Assembly: GCA_024403485.1 (NCBI GenBank)
Contig: JAKSRT010000012.1
Coordinates: 1-38,805 of the forward strand
Reading direction: 5' to 3'
Length of the DNA stretch: 38,805 nt
Source: Lachnospiraceae bacterium
GTDB taxonomy: Bacteria > Bacillota > Clostridia > Lachnospirales > Lachnospiraceae
Below, piece by piece: positions 14,843 to 22,999 of the stretch. How positions within the stretch are numbered: position 1 is the first letter of the stretch; the number at the start of each line of letters is the position of its first letter. A program made the position numbers and the translations under genes. The notes beneath the pieces were generated by a model, which worked only from the letters and a program-made list of their open reading frames with translations, was not told where the DNA came from and made no database searches.

Positions 14843-15913
14843 TCATTGGCGATTTTTTACTTTGAGCCAAAACCCCCATGAGCGTGTAATTAGGACCGTC
14901 CCCACTCCAAAGAAACAGCAGCCGCACAATACTGCTGCCAGCAGCCATAGAAGCAATGCTGGATATGAGTGAATCACAGGAGTTAACGCACGATATATTG
15001 GGAAGAAGGTTTCTCTTACCTGAGGTTCAAATAAATATACTCCAAATACTCCGGATCCTAAAAACTTAAGGGCTTTACTTAACCATGTCGGAGTTTTTCC
15101 ATTAGCAAATAATGCTTTTACCGATACAAAGATTACTAAACAATAAATCGGACTGAAAATATTTGAAAAAAGAAGATTTCCGGTTTCTTCGTATGTCCGG
15201 CTGTTTATTATTGTATTTATAACCACCGCCACAACTGCTGCAACCCAAAGAATTACTATTACTTTTCCTTTATCAAATATCTTTTGTGATTTGTATTCCA
15301 CAAAATAACCTATCATTGAATAGAAAATCGCATCCAAAAGAATCGAAACATTCAAACTTATTGCAGGCCATTCACTGTAATAAGCTATGATGGGACAAAT
15401 CCCCTTTATAATTAAGCATAAAACAAATAAGTAAATATATGTGTTTCTATCCTCGATAGCCGATACCATTTTTCTAAGAAACGGAAGTACCAAAAGAAAC
15501 TCAAGATATGCATATAAATACCACTGCTGCGTAATAGCTCCACCTGACCAGGACAGCTTTAAAGCATAATGTAAGTCAAAGCTGATTCCGTCCATATATC
15601 GGATGTTCCAATAATACTGAAAAGAAACAAAAATCAGAATATAAATGACCATTTTTAAAACTCGATGTTTTAACAAATAACTGATTTTTTCATCTTTGTT
15701 TAGTAAAGTTGCACCACTGATCATAAAAAACAGCGGGACACTTATCTGACAAACAGCCGCTAAGAAAATACTTAAATAATAATTGAACTGTCCTTCTGCC
15801 GACATATAAAAATGGTGGCCGTATTCACCGGTATGACAATATAAGACAAGAAAAATTGCTATTATTCTTATCAGCTCTAAATATACTTTTTTCTCTTTGG
15901 TTTTTGTCGGCAT
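14843..15913 (-). CDS. Acyltransferase-3 family membrane protein, C-terminus made by a repeat
   Basis: A 356-residue polytopic protein of the Acyl_transf_3 family (WecH/OatA-like), which O-acylates surface sugars. It opens with KKVYLELIRIIAIFLVLYCHTGEYG; the histidine at about residue 26 in YCHTG is the family's catalytic-site residue. About ten helices follow, including ISVPLFFMISGATLL and QQWYLYAYLEFLLVLPFL. The final 20 or so residues (GTVLITRSWGFWLKVKNRQ) are encoded by repeat copy C and the sequence beyond it, so the original C-terminus was replaced or extended. GCGAGGA is the ribosome binding site. It lies 50 bases after the D-lactate dehydrogenase and may be co-transcribed with it. Confidence 0.82.
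   Translation of the reverse strand: MPTKTKEKKVYLELIRIIAIFLVLYCHTGEYGHHFYMSAEGQFNYYLSIFLAAVCQISVPLFFMISGATLLNKDEKISYLLKHRVLKMVIYILIFVSFQYYWNIRYMDGISFDLHYALKLSWSGGAITQQWYLYAYLEFLLVLPFLRKMVSAIEDRNTYIYLFVLCLIIKGICPIIAYYSEWPAISLNVSILLDAIFYSMIGYFVEYKSQKIFDKGKVIVILWVAAVVAVVINTIINSRTYEETGNLLFSNIFSPIYCLVIFVSVKALFANGKTPTWLSKALKFLGSGVFGVYLFEPQVRETFFPIYRALTPVIHSYPALLLWLLAAVLCGCCFFGVGTVLITRSWGFWLKVKNRQ
14865..14906 (-). repeat. Dispersed repeat copy C
   Basis: 42 bp, one mismatch to copy B (C for T in the GGACNGTCC palindrome). Read on the minus strand it is in frame with, and forms the end of, the acyltransferase coding sequence. Confidence 0.88.
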
Positions 15914-15963
15914 AGAAATCCTCGCAAAAAATATCTCTTCAAGTACTATACCATTTTATAGAG

Positions 15964-16995
15964 CTATTTACACTTTCTTTTTCCGCTTTTACTGCATTCG
16001 CCAAAATTTTCACAGTGGTAGCAGACTTCATTGGGAAGTTCCCCGGATTCAAAATATAATTTTATATTTGAAATAGTGGTTTCTGCTATATTTTCAAGTG
16101 CTTCATCCGTAAGAAAAGCCTGATGGGACGTTACTATTACATTTGGCATGGAAAGAAGTCTTGCCATTATATCATCATCTAAAATATGTCCTGATTTATC
16201 GTTGAAAAAGAGGTCCCCTTCCTCTTCATAAACATCAATGCAGGCTGCTCCGATGTGGCGGGATTTAATTCCATCAAGTAAATCTTCGGCATCTATTAAT
16301 CCGCCACGGGAAGTATTTATAATAATAACTCCTTTTTTCATTTTATCTATATTCTTTTTATTAATCAGATGTCTGTTCTCATCTGTTAGTGGGCAGTGAA
16401 GGGAAATTATGTCGCTTTTTGATAATAGCTCATCCATCGAAACATACTCAACTTCCGGGTCCGATGCCGGAAACTTGTCAAAAGCCAGTATTTTCATACC
16501 AAAGCCTTTACATATATTTATAAATGCTTTACCTATTTTTCCGGTTCCGACAACACCTACCGTTTTTCCTTTTAGATTAAAACCGACCAAATCGTTTAGG
16601 CTGAAATTGAATTCTCTGGTTCGATTGTATGCCTTATGGATTCTTCGTGTTGATGTTAATAAAAGCGCCATTGCATGTTCGGCAACAGCTTCGGGAGAGT
16701 ATGCCGGAACTCTTGTTATTTTAATTTTGTTATGAGCAGCAGAAACATCCACACTGTCAAAGCCCGCACATCTTAGTGCCACCATTTGCACACCAAGTTT
16801 ACTGAGCTTTTCTATAACTTCCTTATCAACCTTGTCATTAACAAAGGTACAAACCACGTCCTTTCCGTCAGCCAGCATAACACTGTCCTTGTTAAGCTTA
16901 ACCGGAAAATACGTAATTTCCATATCATCGGGACGTATCTTTTCAAAAGACTCCTTATCATATGGTTTTGTATCAAACATAGCAACTTTAATCAT
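15964..16995 (-). CDS. D-lactate dehydrogenase-like 2-hydroxyacid dehydrogenase with Cys-rich tail
   Basis: A 343-residue NAD-dependent D-2-hydroxyacid dehydrogenase resembling fermentative LdhA (pyruvate to D-lactate). It has FDTKPYDKESFE at the N-terminus, LRCAGFDSVD with the active arginine region at about 75-84, the Rossmann motif VGTGKIG at about 147-153, NTSRGGLID, and HQAFLTDEAL with the catalytic histidine. The C-terminus adds CYHCENFGECSKSGKRKCK, four cysteines spaced C-x2-C-x5-C-x7-C, which ordinary LdhA proteins lack as far as I know. AGGA sits six bases before ATG 16995; a longer frame to 17013 has no ribosome binding site. It follows the flavin reductase-rubredoxin gene by 21 bases and is probably co-transcribed. 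Confidence 0.82.
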   Translation of the reverse strand: MIKVAMFDTKPYDKESFEKIRPDDMEITYFPVKLNKDSVMLADGKDVVCTFVNDKVDKEVIEKLSKLGVQMVALRCAGFDSVDVSAAHNKIKITRVPAYSPEAVAEHAMALLLTSTRRIHKAYNRTREFNFSLNDLVGFNLKGKTVGVVGTGKIGKAFINICKGFGMKILAFDKFPASDPEVEYVSMDELLSKSDIISLHCPLTDENRHLINKKNIDKMKKGVIIINTSRGGLIDAEDLLDGIKSRHIGAACIDVYEEEGDLFFNDKSGHILDDDIMARLLSMPNVIVTSHQAFLTDEALENIAETTISNIKLYFESGELPNEVCYHCENFGECSKSGKRKCK

Positions 16996-17016
16996 TTTTA
17001 TCCTGTCTTCCATCTT

Positions 17017-17634
17017 TTATTCATATATGGGTTCAAAATATTCTTTCTCATGTCTGCATACAGGGCAGGAAAAATCTTTGGGAAGTTCCGGGCCTTCATA
17101 TATGTGACCGCATATTTTACATTTCCATGCTACGATTTTCTTTTTTTCCGAAGCGGACTGAGCCTTAGGCTTAATATTATTCTGATAGTCAGCATACGTA
17201 AGTGGAGCATTCTCACTTAATGAGTTTGCATCCACAACCTCTGCAATAAACATTGTATGACTGCCTAAATCATATCTTTCCAATACTTTACAGCTTAGCA
17301 CAGCACAACTTTCTTTTAAAAGATATGGTACTCCGTTTACATCCAGGGGAAGAAAAAGCCCTTTGAGTTTATCTATATCTCTTCCGGATTGAAATCCCCA
17401 ATGCTGTATGGTTTCAAGGGTACTGGTATTGTCCAGCAAGCTTACCGCAAACACACCGCTTTCCTTGATTAATTCGCAGGTATAATTGGAGTTGGAAACA
17501 GATACTGCTACTCGCGTAGGCGAATCTGCTACCTGAATACAGGTGTCTGTAATACATCCGTTAATTTTTTCTCCGGATCTGGTCGACAACATAAATACAC
17601 CGTAGGTTAACTTAAAAATTGCATTATTATCCAT
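17017..17634 (-). CDS. Flavin reductase-rubredoxin fusion (high-molecular-weight rubredoxin, Hrb type)
   Basis: A 205-residue redox protein. Residues 1-150 are an FMN-binding flavin reductase domain (MDNNAIFKLTYGVFMLST, VSVSNSNYTCELIKESGVFAVSLL, GSHTMFIAEVVDA). Residues about 168-203 are a rubredoxin-type iron site (WKCKICGHIYEGPE, then FSCPVCRHEKEYFEPI). In Moorella, Hrb passes electrons from NADH to the flavodiiron protein FprA for O2 or NO reduction. No FprA is present here, but rubrerythrin lies just upstream on the same strand and is a plausible acceptor. AGGAGA is six bases ahead of the ATG. A terminator separates it from rubrerythrin, so it has its own promoter. Confidence 0.87.
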   Translation of the reverse strand: MDNNAIFKLTYGVFMLSTRSGEKINGCITDTCIQVADSPTRVAVSVSNSNYTCELIKESGVFAVSLLDNTSTLETIQHWGFQSGRDIDKLKGLFLPLDVNGVPYLLKESCAVLSCKVLERYDLGSHTMFIAEVVDANSLSENAPLTYADYQNNIKPKAQSASEKKKIVAWKCKICGHIYEGPELPKDFSCPVCRHEKEYFEPIYE

Positions 17635-17686
17635 TCTTTTCTCCTTTCATACCGGCATTTTTTCGATGCCAAACTGATTTTTTACA

Positions 17687-17721
17687 AATAAAACAGGCAG
17701 ACACTCATTTGTGCCTGCCTG
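17687..17721 (-). terminator. Terminator of the rubrerythrin gene
   Basis: The arms 17694-17704 and 17711-17721 (CAGGCAG core) pair over 11 positions with one G-U wobble in the minus-strand transcript and a six-base loop. TTTTATTT follows on the minus strand. Confidence 0.75.
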
Positions 17722-17736
17722 CATTTGCATCCTTTT

Positions 17737-18273
17737 TTAATAATTTTCAGCGTTTACTTCAAAATAACTCTGAGGGTGTGCACAGGTAGGGCAAACCTGA
17801 GGAGCTTCGGTTCCGACAACAATGTGACCACAGTTGCGGCATTCCCAAACTTTAACTTCACTCTTTTTAAATACTTCCTGCATTTCGATGTTCTTAAGAA
17901 GGGCACGATATCTTTCTTCATGATGTTTCTCGATTGCCGCTACTAATCTGAACTTTGCTGCAAGTGCAGGGAATCCTTCTTCTTCTGCGGTTTTAGCAAA
18001 ATCTTCGTACATATCTGTCCATTCAAAATTTTCACCGTTCGCTGCTGCTTCAAGGTTTTCCTTGGTATCGCCGATACCGTTTAATTCCTTGAACCACAAT
18101 TTAGCATGCTCTTTTTCATTGTCTGCTGTCTTTAAGAAAAGATCTGCAATCTGTTCAAATCCTTCCTTTTTAGCCTTTGAAGCAAAGTAGGTATACTTGT
18201 TTCTTGCCTGAGATTCTCCCGCAAAAGCTGCTTCAAGATTCTTCTCTGTCTGTGTACCTGCGTACTTGTTCAT
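17737..18273 (-). CDS. rbr: Rubrerythrin
   Basis: A 178-residue peroxide-scavenging non-haem di-iron protein. The N-terminal four-helix bundle carries the ligand glutamates in [17 protein letters not shown] (about 15-31), [14 protein letters not shown] and [11 protein letters not shown]. The C-terminal rubredoxin domain (about 142-175) has [11 protein letters not shown] and [12 protein letters not shown]. Length is typical. It reduces H2O2 in the cytoplasm using electrons from a rubredoxin reductase; the Hrb-type protein next door could supply them. GGAGG lies eight bases before the ATG. A PerR-box-like site precedes it, pointing to peroxide induction. Confidence 0.95.
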   Translation of the reverse strand: MNKYAGTQTEKNLEAAFAGESQARNKYTYFASKAKKEGFEQIADLFLKTADNEKEHAKLWFKELNGIGDTKENLEAAANGENFEWTDMYEDFAKTAEEEGFPALAAKFRLVAAIEKHHEERYRALLKNIEMQEVFKKSEVKVWECRNCGHIVVGTEAPQVCPTCAHPQSYFEVNAENY

Positions 18274-18293
18274 TTACATGACCTCCACTTTCT

Positions 18294-18308
18294 TTATAAT
18301 GATTTTAC
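18294..18308 (-). promoter_or_regulatory. PerR-box-like operator upstream of rubrerythrin
   Basis: TTATAATGATTTTAC matches the published PerR box TTATAATNATTATAA at 12 of 14 defined positions. It lies about 20 bases before the start codon and overlaps a TATAA -10-like string. Rubrerythrin is a known PerR target in clostridia. The call rests on the consensus match and gene identity. Confidence 0.5.
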
Positions 18309-18393
18309 TACTTACTTTTATTTATTTTTTACCCTGTTTAATATTTTCTATGCTACCTATTATATTATAGGGCACACCGTAAATTATAGCCTT

Positions 18394-18972
18394 TTATTGC
18401 TCATATGAAAAGAACATACCAAGATTGAATCTCACTTCTTTTCGCTCAATATCGTTGTTTCTGTAGCAACATGTATCAAAGCCCACCAATTCAAAGCCCT
18501 CTCGCAAGTAAAAGCTTATTGCCGGAACATTACAGGACTGGGTTTCCAAAATAAGTGCCCTCCTCTTTTGTTCTTTAGCCTGATTTATAGCAATGCTCAT
18601 AAGCTTATGAGCAATTCGTCTGTGTCGATAATCCTCGTGAACCCACAATTCGGTTACCAGCATTCTGTTGCTCCACTCCTCAGGACATATTTCTATGCAG
18701 GCCTTGAGTTCTTTTTTACCCTCGGTCTCCTCTACAATTCCCCATGCTTTGGCATTCTCCCAGTGAGGCTCGAAAAGTTTATCGGGAAAATCATATTCCT
18801 CGGGGCCATGAGTTACCGGTTCGTCAAAAGGTCGTTTTACCAGCCGAATAATAAGTCCGTCTGCTTCTTTTATTTTCTGAACATCATAATATTCATTTGT
18901 GGTATATCTCATCGGAATAGGAACCATTTCCCACTCCTCTTTTTTCAATTCGACAATAGTATATTCTTTCAT
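18394..18972 (-). CDS. GNAT family N-acetyltransferase
   Basis: A 192-residue cytoplasmic acyl-CoA-dependent acetyltransferase. The GNAT core is at about 100-165: LVTELWVHEDYRHRRIAHKLMSIAINQAKEQ is motif A (the R/Q-x-x-G/A loop appears as RHRRIA), followed by ALILETQSCNVPAISFYLREGFELVG, motif B. The first 90 residues are less typical. AAGGAA is the ribosome binding site. The substrate cannot be told. It is divergent from the YczE-like membrane gene. Confidence 0.82.
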   Translation of the reverse strand: MKEYTIVELKKEEWEMVPIPMRYTTNEYYDVQKIKEADGLIIRLVKRPFDEPVTHGPEEYDFPDKLFEPHWENAKAWGIVEETEGKKELKACIEICPEEWSNRMLVTELWVHEDYRHRRIAHKLMSIAINQAKEQKRRALILETQSCNVPAISFYLREGFELVGFDTCCYRNNDIERKEVRFNLGMFFSYEQ

Positions 18973-19072
18973 AATGTATTTCCTTAACGCTAATTCTATT
19001 TATAAAATAGACAATGAATATATTTTTTCTTATTATAATAGAAAAAGAAACAAAAAAGCAAAAGAGAACATT

Positions 19073-19711
19073 ATGATAAAGAAAACATGGAAAGAATATG
19101 TACTATTCCTTGTAGGACTTTTTATATCGGGAGTAGGCGTTGCTATTACAAAAAAGGGGGAACTGGGAGTTTCACCTGTATCATCCGTTGCCAACATAAT
19201 GAGTATATATGTTCCTAAACTTACATTGGGAAACTGGCTCATTGTTTGGAATTGCGTATTAATTCTTGGTCAGATTATTATTTTGGGTAAAAAATTTCAG
19301 TTGTTTCAACTTTTACAAATTCCGCTTTCTTTTCTGTTTGGATATTTCACGGATTTCGGAACCTGGCTAATGTCTTTTATAAATTCAGATTTATATATTT
19401 TCAGACTATGCTGCGTTTTAGTCGGAACAATTGTATTGGCTTTTGGTATCGCAGTTACCGTATCTGTTAATGTCATAATGAACTCCGGAGAGGCTTTTGT
19501 TAAGGCAGTTTCAGATCGTAGCAAAAAGGAATTTGGTACCGTTAAGCTATTTTTCGATATTTCCTGTGTTTCATTATCTGTTATTTTATCACTTATCTTC
19601 TTTCACGGAAAAATACTCGGAACAAGAGAGGGTACAATAATAGCTGCCGTATGTACGGGAATTTGTGTTAAGTTTTTTATGCCATTAATCAAAAAATATA
19701 CCGGGAGATAG
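19073..19711 (+). CDS. YczE/YyaS-like integral membrane protein (DUF6198-type)
   Basis: A 212-residue membrane protein with about five or six helices. It has the signature ISGVGVAITKKGELGVSPVSSV after the first helix and GIAVTVSVNVIMNSGEAFVKAVS in the middle. These fit the YczE/YitT-related family of unknown function. I start it at ATG 19073, preceded by a modest AAAGAGA, rather than at the far-upstream 18899, which lies inside the divergent GNAT gene. A perfect TATAAT (19034-19039) lies 33 bases ahead but lacks a clear -35. The next gene starts five bases after its stop, so the two form an operon. Confidence 0.75.
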   Translation: MIKKTWKEYVLFLVGLFISGVGVAITKKGELGVSPVSSVANIMSIYVPKLTLGNWLIVWNCVLILGQIIILGKKFQLFQLLQIPLSFLFGYFTDFGTWLMSFINSDLYIFRLCCVLVGTIVLAFGIAVTVSVNVIMNSGEAFVKAVSDRSKKEFGTVKLFFDISCVSLSVILSLIFFHGKILGTREGTIIAAVCTGICVKFFMPLIKKYTGR

Positions 19712-19715
19712 TATC

Positions 19716-20273
19716 ATGATAATCAGAACTGCTAAAAAGGAAGATGCAAAAAGACTTTTGGCAATATATGGTCCTTATATAGAGACTACTGCAATATCAT
19801 TTGAGTATGATGTACCAACACTCGAAGAGTTCGAAAACAGAATTACCGGTACCATTCCCAATTATCCCTATCTTGTAGCTGAAGATGAAACCGGAATTAT
19901 CGGTTATATTTATGCTCATCAGTTTCATGAAAGAAAAGCTTTTAGTCACGGAGCCGAGTTATCAATGTATATTGATATGGCAAAAAGAAAAAACGGTGTC
20001 GGAAAAGCTCTTCTTGCTGAAATGGAAAATATTCTTATTAGACAGAATGTATATGTAATGTACAGCTGTATCGCCTCCACCGACAGAAAAAATGATGAGC
20101 ATCTTACGGATGCCAGCATTAAATTCCATGAAAAAATGGGATTTACAGTTACCTGCAAGCATCCGGTTTGTGGTTATAAATTCGGGAAATGGTATGACAT
20201 TGTGTGGATGGAAAAAAGAATCAATAATCAGATTCGTGAGCCTAAGGATTTTATTCCTTTTTCTCGTTTATGA
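19716..20273 (+). CDS. GNAT N-acetyltransferase, phosphinothricin acetyltransferase-like
   Basis: A 185-residue acetyltransferase of the Pat/YwnH group. It opens IIRTAKKEDAKRLLAIYGPYIETTAISFEYDVPTLEEFENRI, the usual N-terminus of that group. It continues with YLVAEDETGIIGYIYAHQF, a motif A region ELSMYIDMAKRKNGVGKALL (about 89-108), SIKFHEKMGFTVTCKHPVCGYKFGKWYDIVWMEKRI, ending PKDFIPF. Pat-like enzymes acetylate small amines, including methionine analogues and herbicide-like glutamate analogues; the natural substrate here is not determinable. GGGAG is the ribosome binding site, within the end of the upstream gene. Confidence 0.83.
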   Translation: MIIRTAKKEDAKRLLAIYGPYIETTAISFEYDVPTLEEFENRITGTIPNYPYLVAEDETGIIGYIYAHQFHERKAFSHGAELSMYIDMAKRKNGVGKALLAEMENILIRQNVYVMYSCIASTDRKNDEHLTDASIKFHEKMGFTVTCKHPVCGYKFGKWYDIVWMEKRINNQIREPKDFIPFSRL

Positions 20274-20318
20274 TTTGCAATTTCTAATACAGCATATGTT
20301 AAATAGACAAACAAAAAT

Positions 20319-20342
20319 AAAACCCGGGAAATCCCGGGTTTT
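20319..20342. terminator. Bidirectional intrinsic terminator
   Basis: AAAACCCGGG and CCCGGGTTTT form a perfect ten-pair stem with a four-base loop between the convergent GNAT and flavodoxin-family genes. Confidence 0.85.
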
Positions 20343-20345
20343 TAT

Positions 20346-20912
20346 TTAGTAATACATATTAAATCCATTCTCCAGCTTATCGGCATATACCTCACCGGCC
20401 TTTTCAAGTGCGGGTAAAATGTATTCACTGTTATATCTGACTACAGGAATTCTGTCATAAGCTCTCATTCCCATATGAGTTAACGCCATTTCCATATCCT
20501 GAAGACATTCAAGAGTTCCACGACCGGTACCTCCGGCACAGGCAACCAATACACATCTTTTCTCTGCTAGAAAATGATTATGGGTTGCTTCCATTCTGCG
20601 AAGTCTGTCAATAAATGATTTCATACATTCAGTCATACTTGACCAGTAAACCGCTGAAACAAAAACAATTCCGTCTGCTTCTGTCATCTTTTTATAAATA
20701 TCTGCCAAATCATCATTAATTGCACAGGTTCCGCTGGATTTACAAAGTCCCCAACCGTCACCGCAGGCAAGACAGTGATTTATTTTCTTTTTATTTAAGT
20801 GAATTTCTTCAACTTCCACATTTGCTTTTTTAAGACCCGCAATCATCTGATTTTTTGCTGATGCGGTTAACCCATCAACATTTGGACTGGACCATAAAAC
20901 AACCACTTTCAT
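20346..20912 (-). CDS. Flavodoxin-fold NAD(P)H/FMN reductase family protein
   Basis: A 188-residue flavoprotein. The N-terminus VVLWSSPNVDGLTASAKNQM is the FMN phosphate-binding loop. HCLACGDGWGLCKSSGTCAINDD (about 46-68) is the four-cysteine segment found in many clostridial flavodoxin-family and iron-sulfur flavoproteins. FVSAVYWSSMTECMKSFIDR is the second FMN loop. Likely a cytoplasmic electron carrier or quinone/nitro reductase. It lies 67 bases downstream of the LacI gene on the same strand with no terminator between, so read-through from the mannose operon is possible, but a TTGTAA/TATTTA pair suggests its own promoter. Confidence 0.78.
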   Translation of the reverse strand: MKVVVLWSSPNVDGLTASAKNQMIAGLKKANVEVEEIHLNKKKINHCLACGDGWGLCKSSGTCAINDDLADIYKKMTEADGIVFVSAVYWSSMTECMKSFIDRLRRMEATHNHFLAEKRCVLVACAGGTGRGTLECLQDMEMALTHMGMRAYDRIPVVRYNSEYILPALEKAGEVYADKLENGFNMYY

Positions 20913-20979
20913 TATTCAATATTCCTTCCTGTTGGTGTGATTGCTATTTCTATCTGTAAATATAATAACAGTATCAGGT

Positions 20980-21999
20980 TTACAAAGACTTAACACTGTT
21001 CTTTTCGATAAGTCTTCCTTCCACTATGTGAATTCTGTTGTGATATAAAGGATTGGTAAGCTTTTTATTTATATTTTTCCAGGCAAGCTGTGCCATTTTC
21101 CTGTAATCCACCTCGTAGGTTGTAATATCAATGTCGCTTAATCCCGGATAAATGAAATTATCATATCCGACAACCGAAATATCCTCAGGAACCTTGTATC
21201 CTTCTTTTATCAGCTTTTTTATAATCATTCCCGCAGTTGAATCACAATTGCAAAAGAACGCCGTAGGCATTTTCTCCGGAAGCACCATTAATTTCTCTTC
21301 GTCAACATTCCCCGTCTCCAAATATCTGTCATCTATCTGCCATTCTTTTAACGGAGTAATTCCGGCTTCCATAAGTGCGCGGGTATATCCCATATATCTG
21401 TCGGTTATGGATTCTGTAGAAAGAAGCGTTCCCACATACGCAATTTTTTTATGACCGTTTCTGATTAAATATTTGGTCATCTGGTATGCGCCATAGTAGC
21501 TGTCGGAAATAATGGCATCCTCGAGTCCGTCTTTATCGCTAAAATCCAGAAAAACTCTCGGAAGATCAGTTTGTTTTATTACTTCCTCAATATATTCTTT
21601 TGATAATCGACCTGCAAAAATCAGACCATCAACCTGTCCGTCCAATATTATTTTGGGAATAACAAGATTTTTTTCATCATTGCCGTCAATGGTGATTAGC
21701 AAAGCAAAGCTTCCGTTATCAAGAGCCTTCTCATTAATTACCTGATACATCTTAAGATAAAAAGAATCGTATTTTCCCATATATTGTTTTGAGATAATAA
21801 CTCCTATGGTCGAACCCTTTTCTGAAGCATCGACTCTTTTTACCGCGGTTCTCTTATACCCCATCTCATCGGCCAGAATAATTATCTTTTCACGCATTTC
21901 ATCGCTCACACCGGGCTGACCCGAAAGCGCCTTTGAAACTGTTACCGTGCTGACACCCAATCGATTCCCTATATCAGACAGTGTTACCGATTTAGCCAT
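20980..21999 (-). CDS. LacI-family transcriptional regulator of the mannoside operon
   Basis: A 339-residue repressor. The N-terminal helix-turn-helix is VTLSDIGNRLGVSTVTVSKALSG (5-27), followed by the hinge and MGYKRTAVKR. A periplasmic-binding-like sugar domain runs from about 65 to 330 (GVIISKQYMGKYDSFYLKM, ISVVGYDNFIYPGLSDIDITTYEVD). It overlaps the fructokinase gene by the eight bases ATGGCTAA, so translation is coupled. Being the last gene of the operon it probably reports mannose, fructose or a phosphate ester and represses the beta-mannosidase promoter. I found no classic CG-centred LacI operator there. Confidence 0.88.
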   Translation of the reverse strand: MAKSVTLSDIGNRLGVSTVTVSKALSGQPGVSDEMREKIIILADEMGYKRTAVKRVDASEKGSTIGVIISKQYMGKYDSFYLKMYQVINEKALDNGSFALLITIDGNDEKNLVIPKIILDGQVDGLIFAGRLSKEYIEEVIKQTDLPRVFLDFSDKDGLEDAIISDSYYGAYQMTKYLIRNGHKKIAYVGTLLSTESITDRYMGYTRALMEAGITPLKEWQIDDRYLETGNVDEEKLMVLPEKMPTAFFCNCDSTAGMIIKKLIKEGYKVPEDISVVGYDNFIYPGLSDIDITTYEVDYRKMAQLAWKNINKKLTNPLYHNRIHIVEGRLIEKNSVKSL

Positions 22000-22942
22000 T
22001 TTCTACCTCTTCTCTTGTAGGCATAACTTTTAATGCACCTTTTCTTGTGGTAATAAGTGAAGCAGCATTACCGGCAAAAGCCTGCATTTTAACTAAATCG
22101 GATTCTTTAAGATTATCGATTCCGTTTTCCAATACATAATTGATTACGCAAGCCATAAACGTATCACCGGCACCGGTAGTCTCTATAGTATTTTCACGAA
22201 TTACACCGGGAGATGAAATTCGCATTCCGTTATAAATCGCAATACTTCCGTTCTTTCCTAAGGTTACACACATAAGCTTAGGCTGATATTTCACTAAAAA
22301 CGCATCTATAGCTTCCGGAATGGTTTCTTTTCCTGTCACAAATGTTATTTCATCGTCGGAAATCTTTAAAATGTCACATTGGCTAAATCCAATTTCCATC
22401 ATTTCCTTTGCCGTATCCAGACTCTTCCAAAGAGGCGGACGAAGATTTGGATCAAAAGATACAATAAGTCCTTTTTCTTTTGCATAGGCCAGTGCTGCTT
22501 TTGTAGCCTCGCGACAATTATCATGAGTCATTGAAAGTGTTCCGAAATGGAAAACTTTTGCGCGATTAATCTGCTCAAAATCAATATCTTCTTTTGTAAG
22601 CATCATATCCGCACCGGGATTTCTGTAAAAAGAAAAACTTCTGTCACCGTCGGAAGCAGTATGAACAAATGCCAGAGTAGTATGTACTTCTTCATCCTTA
22701 ATAAGAGAAGTAGTATCAATGCCAAGATTTCTTACCGTTTCAGTAAGATATTCGCCAAAAGAATCTTTTCCGACTTTTCCGATAAATGCGGTTTTTTTGC
22801 CAAGATTATTAAGCATCGCAAGAACATTGCAGGGAGCACCGCCGGGATTAGCTTCCAATATGGGATTGCCGGCAGGGCTGATCCCGTTTTCGGTAAAATC
22901 AATTAATAATTCACCAAGTGCAATTACATCTATATCTTTCAT
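21992..22942 (-). CDS. PfkB-family sugar kinase, probable fructokinase
   Basis: A 316-residue ribokinase/PfkB kinase. Motif 1 is GGAPCNVLAMLNNLGKKTAFIGKVGKDSFGEYL (about 34-66) and motif 2 is ETTGAGDTFMACVINYVLENG (about 253-273), with the catalytic aspartate in GAGDTF. AGNPILEANPGGAPCN is common in fructokinases. The reaction would be fructose plus ATP to fructose-6-phosphate. Position between a mannose-isomerase-type gene and the LacI gene supports fructose as substrate. It overlaps the LacI gene by eight bases. The ribosome binding site is weak (GGAAAA). Confidence 0.85.
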   Translation of the reverse strand: MKDIDVIALGELLIDFTENGISPAGNPILEANPGGAPCNVLAMLNNLGKKTAFIGKVGKDSFGEYLTETVRNLGIDTTSLIKDEEVHTTLAFVHTASDGDRSFSFYRNPGADMMLTKEDIDFEQINRAKVFHFGTLSMTHDNCREATKAALAYAKEKGLIVSFDPNLRPPLWKSLDTAKEMMEIGFSQCDILKISDDEITFVTGKETIPEAIDAFLVKYQPKLMCVTLGKNGSIAIYNGMRISSPGVIRENTIETTGAGDTFMACVINYVLENGIDNLKESDLVKMQAFAGNAASLITTRKGALKVMPTREEVENG

Positions 22943-22999
22943 CTTTTTTCCGTATTAGTCATCCGATTGGATTTAGCATATGTTTGCTACGGATGCCTA

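Noticed and set aside
16786-17220. 144-codon plus-strand open frame
   Set aside because: Antisense to the D-lactate dehydrogenase and rubredoxin-fusion genes, low-complexity composition, no ribosome binding site.
18899-19072. N-terminal extension of the YczE-like protein
   Set aside because: It overlaps the divergent GNAT gene and adds non-family sequence ahead of MIKKTWKEY.
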